The notes below the pieces were generated by a model. It had not been told where the DNA came from. It saw nothing but the letters and a program-made list of their open reading frames with translations, and did not search any database. 64,000 nt of DNA from Margaritifera margaritifera (taxonomy: Eukaryota > Mollusca > Bivalvia > Unionida > Margaritiferidae), in assembly GCA_029931535.1 (NCBI GenBank), contig JAQPZY010001405.1, positions 1,883,001-1,947,000 on the forward strand, in the 5' to 3' direction. Made by a program: the position numbers and the translations under genes. Of this stretch, positions 31,830 through 44,325 are shown in pieces (within the stretch, counting starts at the first letter, position 1; each line of letters begins with the position of its first letter).

Positions 31830-34815
31830 ATTGTATGGAAATTTACCTTTTAAAAGATTTTACTGTTGGAAGAAATTTTGTTTCTTTGGGATCGATTTCC
31901 ATAACGAAATAGTAGATGGTAAAAAAAAGAAGTGAAAAAAGATGTAATGGGGTCAATATCAGTGTAATATTTTTGAAATCGTCTTGTTGGTTGATGGTCC
32001 GTCATTTAGTTTGGCTTCCTGACAGAGGATCACACGCGAACAATAAATGGTCAATCCAAACATTTTTTCAAGCAGCTTATAATTTAGTTTGTTTGTTTTG
32101 TTATTTTCCTCAAGTCTTTCTGATTCTTCTGCCGAGCATTTATCCCATAACCCTGAAACATATTCTTTGGCAAGACTAATAATGATTAAATAAAAGTTTG
32201 CACATGTATTTCTGTTTAAAGCCATTTCGGCCGCTCAAGACTAGGATATATGTTTTTATACACTTTTTAATTTCATTATCAATCTGACATAACCATTTGG
32301 CATTCGCAGAAAAGGTCAAGCCTAATGTTTATGGTTGGAAACAGAGTTTGAAAATAACAGAATTTTGGTTTTCTACTGGTTGAAAGTTATCAGCCAATTT
32401 CTTTCCCAAAAGGTTCCAGTTTTAAAAGTAAGTATTCAGAACGTTTTGTATATATTGTAAGAATACCCCAGCGACGTATCATCTTGAAAAACTCTTACTA
32501 GTGATTCGAATTTATCAGCTACGTCATTGACATAAATTTCAAATGCAAGAACTGAACGTTGTGAAATACCTGCAGATAGTCATAATCTGGATGAAACACA
32601 TTACGATAAAGACGGTTTGATAACGGTCACATACATAACTTTTTAACCAAAACAGTAGTTTCCCAATAATACCATATTTTTTAAAATTTGTAACTAAGGC
32701 CTTGATCCAGACACGGTGAAAAAACCATACTTACATCACAAAATTCCGTAAGTATGGAAAGAAAAACCTAAGTTTCGAGAACTTGCGGTATAGTCTCTTT
32801 ACTGTGTAAACCAGGCAATATAAAATACGTTTAAACCAAATAAGTAAATAAAAAAATAAAAAATTCCATTACAATTAATGTGGACCCCGAAGGAAATATT
32901 TCCCCAGTGTCCCACCCCAATTCCATTACGTAGACAAAGATCATAATTGTTAATCAGTTGTATTGGCAGACGTCATTCAAATATTTTCTTTCCAGTTTCG
33001 TGCATAGAATGCAAATTTTAAAGAAAAGAATATGAAATGGCATGTCTAGTATTTAACTGAACATCAGCACAATCCAAGCTATGTAGTTCCCATTAAAAGC
33101 ATAGTTTAAAATTTTTTAAAAGTTTACGACCATATAATGTTAGCTACTAAAGTGAGGAAACTAAGATCGCAAAATTATATTTCACCGTAAAGACTATTGT
33201 GCAGTGTTGTTTATATCTCGAAAATATATGCCGCAAATAGTCTGAATGTCGTATGTCTGCGAAAATGTAATGACGCAAAAATATTAGGATTCGCATTATG
33301 CTAGTATTTCTAATAGTCAGTGACATGTAGTAAAGTTTATGATCTTGTAAGTATCGTACCAGATACTTATTGGGATTTATGTATTTATTTTAAATGAGCT
33401 TAATGAAATTATATATATTTTTTGTCGGCAAAAACCAAGATAAAATGCAGAAATCAACGGGTGTATAAACAGTAACATTTTGAAAACTCGAAATGCTCAG
33501 GACCCAAAATTTATATTCGTTTTTTTTCTTCTTCTGTAGTTCGAGTTTTTTTAAGTCGTGGAGCGGGGATATTAAAATACATCATATACATTAGAGTTGT
33601 GTGGGGAAATCCAACCCTCCGGTCAGTATTTTATGGGCAGGAACGAGGATTTACAGAGTTCCTTCGTACAAATTCTGATCCCGGGGTGGGATTTCCATAT
33701 CCCACATCAATGCATGTGATGGATCATTTTTTTCTCATTTCTTACTAGGAAATAGCGTTGAAAAAAGAAATATGGTGTATCATCGATATGGACATAGGTT
33801 TAGAAATTCAGTATTTCTACAAATTATTATTACTAGAAAGAGCATAACAAATTTAGTTTACAACAAAGAATTTGTTGTAAACAAGTATTACTCTTTTTAC
33901 AGACCGCTAAATCTTGTCCTTTCAGTTCTAAAAACACAAGAAACACTGCAGACGTTCATGACCTCATAAGTATAATGACGTCATATACAGTGCCAATGAG
34001 TGCACCTGTGTGGGATTAATAGAATCCTTAATATGCATCGGTGTAGTATAGGGAAACTCCACATGAGGGTCAGAATTTTGCGTCAGACACGGGCTTTGTC
34101 GAGTGTGATTCTTTTTCTCACATTCCTTAGCGAAAAATGAGGGTCGAAGTCAAAATATTGTATTGTGAATACTGATGCAGATTTCAAACAGCAAATCACA
34201 CATTGAAAATGTCCTTACCTTAAGACAGAGCGTAATAAGTTAGGTTTACACTGAAAAATTTAGCATAAACTTTAAATGACGATTAAACACGTTTTAGCTT
34301 TCAGAGAACAGTGGTTGAAACGGCTGTGGTGATGGCAATACAAAGCGTAGCTTGCGCAATGATACAAATGTGAACAGGTAAGCAAAATAAAGTCTGCTCT
34401 TATATATAAGAGAGTAATCGAGACACACAAAAATAATAAAATAGTCCTCGATTCAGCTTTGGGCTAGAAATGATTTTAATGAGAATATGAATTTTAAACA
34501 AATAACAATTACAACAAGGGCTTTTTTCGACTCGAAATTGGACTAAAGATGCTGTACATGTAGCTAGGTCGATCAATGTGAAACGGCCTCTTTGCAGGAC
34601 ACTTGACTGAAACCACTCCTCGTTTTAGTATGTAAATGTGTTGCAATTAATGTTTATCTTGATTATTGCAAAAAAATTTTAAAGTGATGATGGAAATCGG
34701 GACGTTTTTTCAACACTGTGCACTATGCTCCCATTTTTTAGACTGTATCACATAAATAGAAATGAGAGAAAGACCGAGAAAGCCATTCAAGTGATGCTGA
34801 TATTTTGAATGATTG
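31830..34815. other. Long non-coding stretch
   Basis: About 3 kb of AT-rich sequence without recognisable genes or elements. At 33604-33697, GGAAATCCAACCC and GGGTGGGATTTCC form an inverted pair around an 80-bp loop. Related words recur near 34065-34100 (GGAAACTCCAC..GGGTCAGAATTTTG). Isolated donor-like GTAAGC and GTGAGT sites have no open exon beside them. Confidence 0.4.
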
Positions 34816-34822
34816 ATATTTG

Positions 34823-35018
34823 AGTTATCGTACTCGGTGGTTAGCGTGTCATACTCGTGACTGAAAGAGTATGGGTTCGAATCTTACCATTTGATTAGTC
34901 AATATCAGCTACCGTGGTGTGTCCATGTTCAAGGGACTTTACTCCAATTGCTTTTTATCACTAAATAACCTTCGTAAGCTGTTGTGCCGTAAAACACCAA
35001 AAATACAAACCAAATATT
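34823..35018 (+). mobile_element. tRNA-derived SINE (family 2)
   Basis: The A-box-like CTCGGTGGTTAGCGTGTC and B box GGGTTCGAATCTTACC give a pol III head. The body reads GGTGTGTCCATGTTCAAGGG, ACTTTACTCCAATTGC and CACTAAATAACC, and the end is TGCCGTAAAACACCAAA. Body words recur at 9815, 59060 and 62820. Confidence 0.75.
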
Positions 35019-35019
35019 C

Positions 35020-35530
35020 TAATTTACTGCTTTAACAAAATCATGGAATCAACAGTTGTAATTTCCAATCACTCGTGAAACATAACCTACAAAACCCATG
35101 TTATTTTGAACACCATATAATTTAATTAAACTTTCGAATTTCTGTGATGACCTTTCCGCTTCTGATATATTTTTATGAGAAAATGAATACCCGGTAATTA
35201 TATTTAAAGTAGAGTTGTCATCTGAAAGTGTTTTATCATTTTATTGAATTACGTTTCTTAATCGATCGTTTATTAGAGCATGTCTTTATTTCGAAAGAAA
35301 GTCGTAAAAGTTATATCCGTGTTGATATACATTTTTTTAAAAGATTTTTCATTCTAATTTTGTTTATCTGACGACGACAATTCAGTTGTAAACATCCAGT
35401 ATTGTGAGTATCGAGGCTAGCGTGTGAACTGTATTTTCGTTCTCATATGCCAATTGCTAGTAGCATATCACGTTAATTAGGGATGACGTCAGCAATGGTT
35501 AATATAAAAAGCTACTTTTGGTTACATCTT
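35020..35530. other. No recognisable feature
   Basis: AT-rich interval, no supported gene or repeat. Confidence 0.35.
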
Positions 35531-35537
35531 GAAAAAC

Positions 35538-35699
35538 TAGTGTCGTAGCGAGGCAAAGTGCCGCCCAGGGCCAACTAACAAAATTACGCCCCCACTCCAT
35601 TCGTATGATATATACGGTACTCTTACCAAATTGCCGCCCCCTAGAAAGTGCCGCCCGGGGCCACCGCCCCTTCCTCCCCCCCCCCTCGCTACGCCACTG
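35538..35699. mobile_element. 162-bp hAT MITE with perfect 8-bp target duplication
   Basis: The left end is TAGTGTCGTAGCGAGG and the right end (opposite strand) is CAGTGGCGTAGCGAGG. TGAAAAAC is directly repeated outside both ends (35530-35537 and 35700-35707). Internally AAGTGCCGCCC occurs twice. Non-autonomous, non-coding. Confidence 0.85.
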
Positions 35700-35709
35700 T
35701 GAAAAACCA

Positions 35710-37880
35710 AGTTTCAACACAAATTTAAAAAAAAAAATTAATTAAAAAAAATACGCGATTTTAGAGTATGACGTCTCGTCTTGTATATCAATGTTTTTTG
35801 GGTTTTTTTTACTGAGCCAAAAAACGTAACTAAGAAAAGAAGGACATATAAAAAAAAAATTCTACACTATGATACGAATTTTGTTTGGTAACATTTTAGA
35901 AATTAAAGTTGCTCATTAGTATTACAAATCCATCCATTGACAAGCCGTTCCAGAATCAACGTTCCTGTCGGACTCACTTTTGTGCTTGTCTTCTCACTGT
36001 ATGGACATTGGTTACCCTCACCCCGACTCCCATCCATGGAAACTGCAACTTTCGATATTACAATCTGCGCCATCGCCGGTCTCTTGCTGAATTGATTTGG
36101 AAAAATACCCAAACTATTGAAGTTTGTCGATAATCATACCAATGATTTTTGTTAAACACTAGATACTTTATTTCGGATCAGAGTTATCATCGGTGAGATT
36201 GTGCTTCCGATATTCCGCTTGTTTAATGAAATCATTGCTGTTTTCTACGATTTTTTTCTCAGTACATATAAGAAAATATGTATAAGGAAACTCGTCAAAT
36301 AATTTAAATCTTTTGCTCGCCAAGGCTCGCAAAAGATTGAAATTAATCGGCAAGTTTCATACATTCCATTTGAAATGAGCACTCATCTGACATCCTCTGT
36401 TGCCAGTGAAACTGATTGATTTCTCATCCAAGGACAGTCATTCTTCAAAAACAACAATTTCCACAGAGAAAAAGTAAAAAAACAACAACAAAACACGACA
36501 TCTTCAAACATACGAAACAACTTTGTTTTGAAAGTTTAAAGTCTGTCCCAATAATAATAATAAAAAGTAACAAAATAAAATGACGCACAAGTCTTTTGAA
36601 ATGGCAGTAGAAAGCTTCCGGCTCAAATATGGCCGTTACGGAAGAAGTAAAACGGTGAGTCCGAATGGACAATTGTAATATGTCTTTACAAACATAAAAT
36701 TGTTTCTTCTTAAAGATTGTTGAAAGTAATTTCTGATATACGTCTAAATGTACCTTATGTTTGGCATGGAAAGGCATCATGAAATTAGGAAAATTAAATG
36801 TTTCAACAAAACAATGTCTTCCATTTGGAATTATATCCAAGGAAAATTGAGCAAAACATAGTATATGTTAAATACATCACATGAAGTTGACATAAAAAGC
36901 ATGATTAAAAGCGTGTATATTCCTTTGATTATTCAGGGACTGGTTTAAAAAATATTAACTCGTTACAGAAGGTACGAGTATGCTAAATTTATTCGTTTGC
37001 ACAATACGAGTTTCAGAGATTTCACAAAGTAAAAAAACCTCACTAAATCTATTTTAAAGTACCACTGACAGACGATGTACTGATAACCTTAGTTTGCCCT
37101 TGATGCAGTAAGGAATTTGTTAGGTATGCATGTGTAATAAAAACTACAAAGACACATTTTATACATCACATAATTTCATGAGAATAAATATTGCGCTGAC
37201 GTAGCATCTTTAGTCAAATAGATCACAATTACTTTTGATTCTTGGTCTTGGTCTTAAAATGTTTTTTTTTTTTGTTTTTTTTTTTTCTTTCATTTTTCTT
37301 CTCCTTCCCGTTCGATATTTTCTCAAAATAAGTTCACACTGCATTGGCTATAATTTTTCTGAATGTATGTTTGTAACCGTTTTCAAAGTTTGTTTATAAT
37401 TATTTTATCTTCTGTACTATACTACTACTACTACTATAATTTACAACTTAACCGAACTTAATCATGTTGAAGGCGCAAATTGAAGTGTGTGGCGTTGATT
37501 ATATTCAGATTCAAGAAACATAATCTTTATGTACTCTGCTTTGACTCGGATTCGACGGGCCAACGGTCAATACATATTTTTCCGTTTATCCTATTTTAGA
37601 AGTGACATTTCCTTCACAACACGAATAACGTTTCTTTTTACGACAAATACAGCACTTTGTACTTGGAAGGAAAAAAGAGTGTGTTCATTGTTTAAGAAGG
37701 CCACGCCTTGGAACTAATGGCATTATTAGGCTCAAGTTTACCATATAATAAGTTTAGCCTTGGTTTAAATAACAAGCGAGTGCCAAATGTCACACGTTAC
37801 ACGTCTCTATTTGTCCCAGCACCAGGAAAGAAAATGTATATATCTAAAATGCTTTTATGCTCCTAATTGGGGGGGGGGGG
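35710..37880. other. Non-coding stretch with weak gene-start-like signal
   Basis: No confident feature. At 36601-36654 a short plus-strand frame begins MAVESFRLKYGRYGRS and meets a GTGAGT donor-like site, which could be a first exon but is unsupported. A 131-codon minus frame at 36445-36840 overlaps it and has no recognisable domain. A poly-T region (37261-37290) and a TAC trinucleotide run (about 37422-37435) are present. Confidence 0.3.
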
Positions 37881-37882
37881 GC
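37868..37882. repeat. Poly-G tract
   Basis: About 13 G (then CGG) immediately before the SINE head at 37888. Confidence 0.9.
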
Positions 37883-37887
37883 GGAGG

Positions 37888-38190
37888 TTATGTGCTAAGT
37901 GTGCTGGACTTACCATCATTGGGCTATGGGTTCGAATCCTGCCCAGATCAGCACCGATCAGCTATCGTGGTGTGTCTCCGGGCTCCGTCATAAAACTTTA
38001 CTAACCATTTCGAGTAACAAATGTTACTCTAGACTTGTAAATATTACTCGAAATTTACAAATGCAGCCTTTTGGTTGGTCAGAATAGTTTAAAGTAAGAT
38101 TTGGAGTAGGGTAAAGTTTTATGACGAAGGAACCTGAACTAAACAGTCTATCTTGTGCGGACATGTCATTAAACCCCAATTAGTCCCATA
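37888..38190 (+). mobile_element. tRNA-derived SINE interrupted by a MITE
   Basis: The head carries GTGCTAAGTGTGCTGGACTT and the B box GGGTTCGAATCCTGCCC, then CAGCTATCGTGGTGTGTCTC. A 141-bp MITE (37986-38126) interrupts it, and the tail resumes at AAGGAACCTGAAC, ending near ATTAAACCCCAATTAG. Confidence 0.6.
37986..38126. mobile_element. 141-bp MITE with perfect 16-bp TIRs
   Basis: CGTCATAAAACTTTAC at the left and its exact inverse at the right. The interior has a further inverted pair, TTTCGAGTAAC / GTTACTC and ATTACTCGAAA, so the RNA or single strand would fold strongly. I could not define a target duplication. Confidence 0.75.
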
Positions 38191-38229
38191 TTCATGCCTC
38201 TCTCTTGGTACATGAAACCCCTTTGGAAT

Positions 38230-38555
38230 GTGGCAAATGGTCGACTTTGTTATGCAGACGTTCGGACGAACACCATTTGATTGGTTTGTGTCGACGAGAA
38301 CGTTGCTATATAATTGGTTCTATACGGTATGTTCTTGCCCTATCGTCTACAGGCAGGTTTATGTAAAAATAATGATGTTCAGATAACATTAATTTTCTGA
38401 GTCATCGCTCAGAGGTAGGCACATTACGTGATGTATTCAGGTAAGTTGTGGACTGCAATCAAATGGCACTTCATGGTGAATAAGCTTACAATGAACCATT
38501 CATGTGCAGCAAAGCTGTCATAAATTATGTCAAATTGTCAAGATTTGTCACAGCA
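38230..38555. other. No recognisable feature
   Basis: Unremarkable non-coding sequence between a SINE and a GA microsatellite. Confidence 0.35.
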
Positions 38556-38557
38556 TC

Positions 38558-38559
<2 letters not shown>

Positions 38560-38613
<54 letters not shown>
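38560..38613. repeat. (GA)n microsatellite
   Basis: About 26 GA units followed by a G8-9 run. Confidence 0.97.
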
Positions 38614-38621
<8 letters not shown>

Positions 38622-38785
38622 ACACTTTTCTTTGAAAAAAAATGTATTTGCTGTAATCTCAGTTTCTTTTCCGCAAATGTTTTTGAAATAAGATTTGCTG
38701 TATCTACGCATGTGCCGGTTGTTTAACTTGTATATGCGAGCATGCTGATTGATTGATTGATTTAAAGCAGGACGACCTCTTAAAA

Positions 38786-38886
38786 TGTGTATGTATGTAT
38801 GTATGTATGTATGTATGTATGTATGTATGTATGTATGTATGTATGTATGTATGTATGTATGTATGTATGTATGTATGTATGTATTT
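38786..38886. repeat. (GTAT)n microsatellite
   Basis: About 24 GTAT units. The reverse frame reads as a YIHT repeat. Confidence 0.97.
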
Positions 38887-38889
38887 AAC

Positions 38890-39800
38890 GGCACATCATC
38901 ATAGTCTTGTCTATATAGTGCATAGAAAAAGTTGCGTTGTAATAATGCAAAGGTGAAAAAAAAGATAAAAAAATCTTGAGGAAGATACACTCTTACAAAT
39001 AAAAGTTAACATGCACTTTACAAGATACAAAAAAGATGTTAAAATTCTGTCAAGGCTATATAAAATAAAATATAAAGTTAAAAAAGGACAAATCTTTCAA
39101 ATATAGGGTCACAATTTTTATATATAAACCGTTTTTTTTTAAAAAACCAAGATTTTTCTTATGGTACATTATCAAGCTTCTTAATCGATATGACATATTT
39201 TTAAAAAAGTCCATCTTCAAATGAACGAATATGTACTTCTGGTTGGTTCATCATGAAGTCATTAATACAAGTTTGGATAAAACCAATTGAATATTTTTAT
39301 AGTCTCTCTCGCAAAGTTTTGCATACATTATTCAGATCGTTCCATAAATATTCCATGAAATACTTGCAATATTTAAGATCTTCAAATTTTGACACAACTT
39401 TGCTTTGCTTCTTCTTTACATGCATGTATGTTTCACTGTCCGTCATAATTTACTGTAGCTTACCTATCTTTCGAGCTTACATTCCCTTCAACAAAAATAT
39501 ATGTTTAGAACATTCATCCAATCACCCATCAGTCGGGTCATACATACACATACATACGTAATACTTAGGTATGTACTTGCATTCGTTCGTTCGTTGGATT
39601 AACGACGTGTTCGGCCATTTACGTCGAAAAATGTACTTGCATGCGTATATATACCTACAAAATATTCTTGATAAAAAAAAAATTAAAAAAAAAAATTCTA
39701 GGTTTGAAATTTACGAACATAACTTTACTGGTTGGACTCAAGTCTACAATCCAGTGATCTGACTGGCTGGAATTTAAGTCTAACTTAAAAACAGAACAAT
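38890..39800. other. No recognisable feature
   Basis: AT-rich non-coding stretch, with short TACA repeats near 39541. Confidence 0.35.
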
Positions 39801-39814
39801 CGAATGTCTTCTTA

Positions 39815-39945
39815 CGGTATGTACTCGCTTATAAGTTGAGTCCAACTGCAAACAACGTAGACCCTGATCTGCCGTTGCATAATGAGCCGGAAGAACATAG
39901 ATCCTCTATGTTGTTTGTTCTACTGATTACTTCCAACAAAGAAAA
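39815..39945. mobile_element. Hairpin MITE fragment (AGATCTGG family)
   Basis: Begins ACGGTATGTACTCGCTTATA, then GTCCAACTGCAAACAACG, ACCCTGATCTGCCGTTGC, and ends TGTTGTTTGTTCTACTGATT. Left half of the family. Confidence 0.6.
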
Positions 39946-39949
39946 TGTA

Positions 39950-40440
39950 CTTATATGCAGTTTGAACTCTGATAATTAAACAACACGCCTACATAATTTT
40001 CAAGTAACGATTCATGTAGCAGCAGCGTGTATAGGTAAACCATCATACTACCCATCAATGTAATCCTAGTACAAACCGAACCGAGTGTTGCGAGCAAATT
40101 ACATTGATAAATTGTGGTTAGGTGTGACACTTTCACAATATGCAAATTAAACAAATTACTCTTTGAAAATTATAATGACAGAGAAAGTAAACGAAGATTT
40201 AGGTTTCTGAAATATGAAATTACAAATGAAGATTGTACGGTTCCAAATGAGACATTCAAGACCAAACAAAAGGAGTTTTAAACAAAATCCAGAAGTAAAT
40301 TCTATGTTTGGTGTGTGCTTAGTCGAGAGGGTATGAGGGTTGATGTGTGAGGACAAGGCAATTGATGCTGTAACTCGCTGACCCATGTTGGATTCTCATT
40401 TGGGGACGAATTATAAATCTCAATCATGTATGATAATATT
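39950..40440. other. No recognisable feature
   Basis: No supported gene or repeat. Confidence 0.35.
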
Positions 40441-40449
40441 TTCTCTGTC

Positions 40450-40452
<3 letters not shown>

Positions 40453-40534
<82 letters not shown>
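40453..40534. repeat. Compound (CT)n-(TA)n microsatellite
   Basis: A CTGT/CT run followed by about 24 TA units. Responsible for the LSLS and YIYI pseudo-proteins in both strands. Confidence 0.97.
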
Positions 40535-40537
<3 letters not shown>

Positions 40538-40539
40538 CG

Positions 40540-41810
40540 GAAAGTGCTATCCCTGGATTATACTTGAGGATGCGTGATAACTGCAAGTGAAATTACATAG
40601 AGAAAGAATGTTATTTTCCTTTTCGTAACACGTAGGAAATCAATCAATAAAGCAAGCAAGCAATCATCGCCTTGCCTGCACGCACCAACCTCCGTACCCT
40701 CTTGACTAAGCTCCCCCCCCCCCCCGTATGCCATATATTACATATAATATCTACTTTTAGAAATCCCAAAATTCACTTACCTTTGATAAAGCAAGAAGTC
40801 GTTGCCCAAAGACAATGACACGTAACAGTGGTACCACCGGATTTGTATCGCACAAGAAAATGTGGGTTATTTTGATAACCAAGAAGTTAAAAGTGAGCCA
40901 CACCCCCTCCGATGGTGCATTTAAAGTTAAAAAAGAGCAGAAAAAAGAAATTGAAAAAAAAAATAAAATAGAAGTGCAGAATTAGTGAAAAATCATGTTG
41001 TCAATATACCGATATATACCTACAATGTATGTGAAGCATTGACCTTAATAAATGATGATGGGTTATACACTCAAGAGAACAAAAATGTGCGAATGATCTG
41101 TATATATTACTTTTATGTAATTATGCAATCCATGCATCTTGAAAGTAAGTGGGTAACAACCTATTTGGATATAAAATAATAAGTAAAACCTTACAAGTTA
41201 CGGACAAAATTTGAAAAGACACGCATCAAAGGTCAAGTCATTGTTATCGCCTTCCCCCCCCCCATTTTACACAAGAAAATTACAATTTTTATTATAGCTG
41301 AACAAAAATATCGGAACGACACGTGCTGTTTGAGTACAGTTTTTTTTTTCGTTATTAATTTTTTTTCCCTTTAGTATTTGCATAATGTGTACGTTGTAAT
41401 TGATCATGCAGGAATATCGATCATACACAGTCTGCTGTGTGTAAACTTACCGTGTGCATCATCGCAATATTACGTCATACAAAGCATCAGCGTAACGTCC
41501 GAGGTTTCTCATAGAATATTAGTCATGGCACAATGTTTTTAAGCAGTTTACTAAATTTAAAACATCAACGTATTCCGTCATGTAATAAATAGAATCATAC
41601 ACAAGTTTTATTAATAATCATTATATAAAATAATTATTTGGTACAACGTTTTCTCTCCAGAATTTGTACACCATAAAACTTATTGAACTTGGTTACATAA
41701 ATTTCATATGCAAAAAACTGTCATGTAAGATCCCCGTTAAATGATTGCTCATTCGCTTTCTGTCTATGAAGATATCGAAGAAGAACAGGTAAAGAAAGAA
41801 AAGCAAGAAG
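40540..41810. other. No supported feature
   Basis: A poly-C tract (about 40711-40725) and AT-rich DNA. A good donor-like GTAAGTG lies on the minus strand at about 40775 beside a short open frame, without an acceptor or family support. Confidence 0.35.
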
Positions 41811-41817
41811 TGGGTCA

Positions 41818-41960
41818 GTGGCGGCGCGAGGGTTCGAGGCGCCCGGGGGCAATGTTCTTTAGTGGCGCCCCTACTTTGCCACAGAGAACAGTTTTTATGT
41901 CAGTTGCCAACCTCCAACACCGCCTTCCCCATCTACGCCCCGGTTACAGCTAAAAAAAAA
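41818..41960. mobile_element. Degenerate hAT-MITE-like element
   Basis: Begins CAGTGGCGGCGCGAGGGTT and contains GGCGCCCGGGG / GGCGCCCCTAC. On the other strand the right part reads GGGGCGTAGATGGGG. It resembles the complete MITEs at 29118 and 35538 but has no clear right end or target duplication. Confidence 0.45.
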
Positions 41961-41964
41961 GATG

Positions 41965-42890
41965 GTGGTGGTGGTTGAGGAGGATAATGTGGAAGAGGGA
42001 AGAAGAATTATAAGTTTATTGCAGATATACAAATGTTATTTTTATCACTAACCTTACCAAATGTATGCGTATTTCAACGAAATGTAATTTCAAATTTCAC
42101 TATCCCTTGATATGTTTTCCCTGGTACCTCTCTTTTCACCATCACCAACTTAAACCTTCTTGTTCAGCTTTCAGTTAACGTATATTTTGAACGCACCTGT
42201 GTTTAAGGAAAACAGGTGTCTACATTAAAACGAATATTATTCGATTCAAACTCTAGTATACATGATACATGGGATATCCAATATGGTTGTAGCAAATTAA
42301 GAATTAAATATCAAAATGCTTATATCAATTGGGTAATCCTTATTTTGTCGTATTTGTTGTTTTCAAATACAACCCGTATTTTTTTTATTTAATCGCCAAC
42401 TCTAATTACAGGAGAAATGGGAGTAACATACAAGAGGAAATTATATAAAAGTTGGAAATATATCTAATTTCCTGTGAATATTAGCCGTAGTTTTACGAAG
42501 AAGTCCATTTATCCTGGTCCAATTTTAGCATATATAATTTATATATGCTATTTTTGTACTTATCATTAACAATTCCGTAAAATACGGAAAATCCGGAATT
42601 GTGGTCAGTCGTGGGTGGTAAGCCACGAAGATGTTCTATTCCAGCCCAAGTAAGAGACTTGAATCTGATTTGTTCTTGAAACACGTCGCATGAGTCAAGG
42701 TGCACCATTTTAATTGCAAGTTTGCATAGGTGATCCACAAAATCACATGTTACAACAGGTATGGTTAATAAAGATCTAATTAATTACCCATGTTGCTGCT
42801 GCGAAAATATAAGAAGTTGTGTAACGTCCGAAATCCTGTTGCATTTTTTCTTAATGCGGAACCCACCTGAGTAATACCAAGAAACACTGA
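41965..42890. other. No recognisable feature
   Basis: Non-coding. An 81-codon minus frame at 42493-42738 shows no domain. Confidence 0.35.
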
Positions 42891-42894
42891 TTAG

Positions 42895-43010
42895 TTGTTT
42901 TTTGTTGTTGTTGTTTTACGGCACCTTCAACTCATTTATGACTATATCTTGCGAGAAAATGGGAGCTAATTGCCTTTCCCAAGGACACACATAGACACCT
43001 GACCCTAGAC
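42895..43010 (-). mobile_element. SINE fragment (family 2), antisense
   Basis: On the minus strand reads GTGTCCTTGGGAAAGGCAAT, TAGCTCCCATTTTCTCGC and GGTGCCGTAAAACAAC. This matches the body at 62820-62890 and the tail at 34990. Confidence 0.6.
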
Positions 43011-43014
43011 ACTT

Positions 43015-44275
43015 TGGAAATTGGTAGCACAAGAAAACCAAGGTATTTATAATTCTCGTGGTATTTGTCTGTGCATTTATCCATTCATCTTGCAATATAT
43101 TTCAAATATCTGAAACATGTTGTAAAGAAAATTATAGCAGTAGCATGAATGGATGCAAACATTCGACCAAATTAGTCAGTATAACACAATTTCGATTATG
43201 AAAATATCTGCTTTTTTGCAATATCCGTCCATGTATCGGCAACTTTAACGAAAAATCGGTATAACGCAGAAAAATGCATATATTTGGTTATCTTATCGTA
43301 TCAAAATGGAAAGGGATTTTAATGTTATAGAATCCGGCATATAACAGCACAGCAGTTTAGTTAAAAACTGTTCGAACAACTTTTGAAATTTGAATGTCAA
43401 CCTAAGAGATAATTATTATTATGTTTCAGCCAAAATGTATCAAAAGGATACGGGGTGAAAAAATATATCCAAAGGATACAGGATGAAATCTCTAAAGAAT
43501 AGGAAAAATATCAACACCATGCCATTCAAATCTTGCAAAGATGGTCTAAATTCTGTGCAATTTGTCGTATCTTAGGAACCATTTTTTATTATTTAGAATA
43601 CGATTGAAAACACGTCCACAATGTGACCTTTTTGAAAATGAATAAGAACTTAGGATGCGATAGTTTTAATGAATTCAGATAGTCAAACTAGAACGCGCTA
43701 GGGTCACAAGCTAAAGTAGAGTTAAGCTGTATCAGATTTGCATAATGTATACATACTACCCAATGGGCGGGATCACATTTTCTTCAAAAAGCGAGGGCAG
43801 AAATTTATGAGCTTTTACGTGCACAAAGAGGTCGAGAATTGTAAAGACAAATGCTCAAAGTCGAAACAAAGCTTTGAGAAAGTGATAAAATAAATAATGA
43901 AACAGAAGAATATGCCTGATCTGTTGGCATGGCATTATAATATTGTTCAGTTTTCAAAGTACGAAATGCAGTAGTTTAGAAAACAGGATAATTATTTATT
44001 TACTCGGTATACTATTTGTTGCTTTGTGTGAATGCATTGTGCACTACTTAAGTTAAACACCGCTGGTGACCCGATAAAGAAGCACATCTTATAATAGTAA
44101 TATAATTTGTTACGTGGGTTTAACAACACCTGACGCTAGCATACACACCATACATGTTATACGGTCTCTGATAATGCCAAATATTAATAATGACACAATT
44201 TTTCACCATTAGGTATTCTATTGGCTATGTAAGAGTGACTGATACCTTCGAACAAGATTGAATTTGGATTATTAA
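43015..44275. other. No recognisable feature
   Basis: AT-rich non-coding sequence. Confidence 0.35.
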
Positions 44276-44279
44276 TTTT

Positions 44280-44281
<2 letters not shown>

Positions 44282-44323
<42 letters not shown>
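44282..44323. repeat. (GA)n microsatellite
   Basis: About 20 GA units ending GCGCGAGAGC. Confidence 0.97.

Positions 44324-44325
<2 letters not shown>

Noticed and set aside
36445..36840. 131-codon minus frame
   Set aside because: No recognisable domain. The Ile/Leu/Phe-rich end reflects an AT-rich stretch.
38538..38990. 150-codon minus frame with IHTY and LSLS repeats
   Set aside because: Entirely explained by the (GTAT)n and (GA)n microsatellites.
40700..40870. Minus-strand donor-like site with a short open frame (VPLLRVIVFGQRLLALSK)
   Set aside because: No acceptor, no upstream exon and no family similarity.
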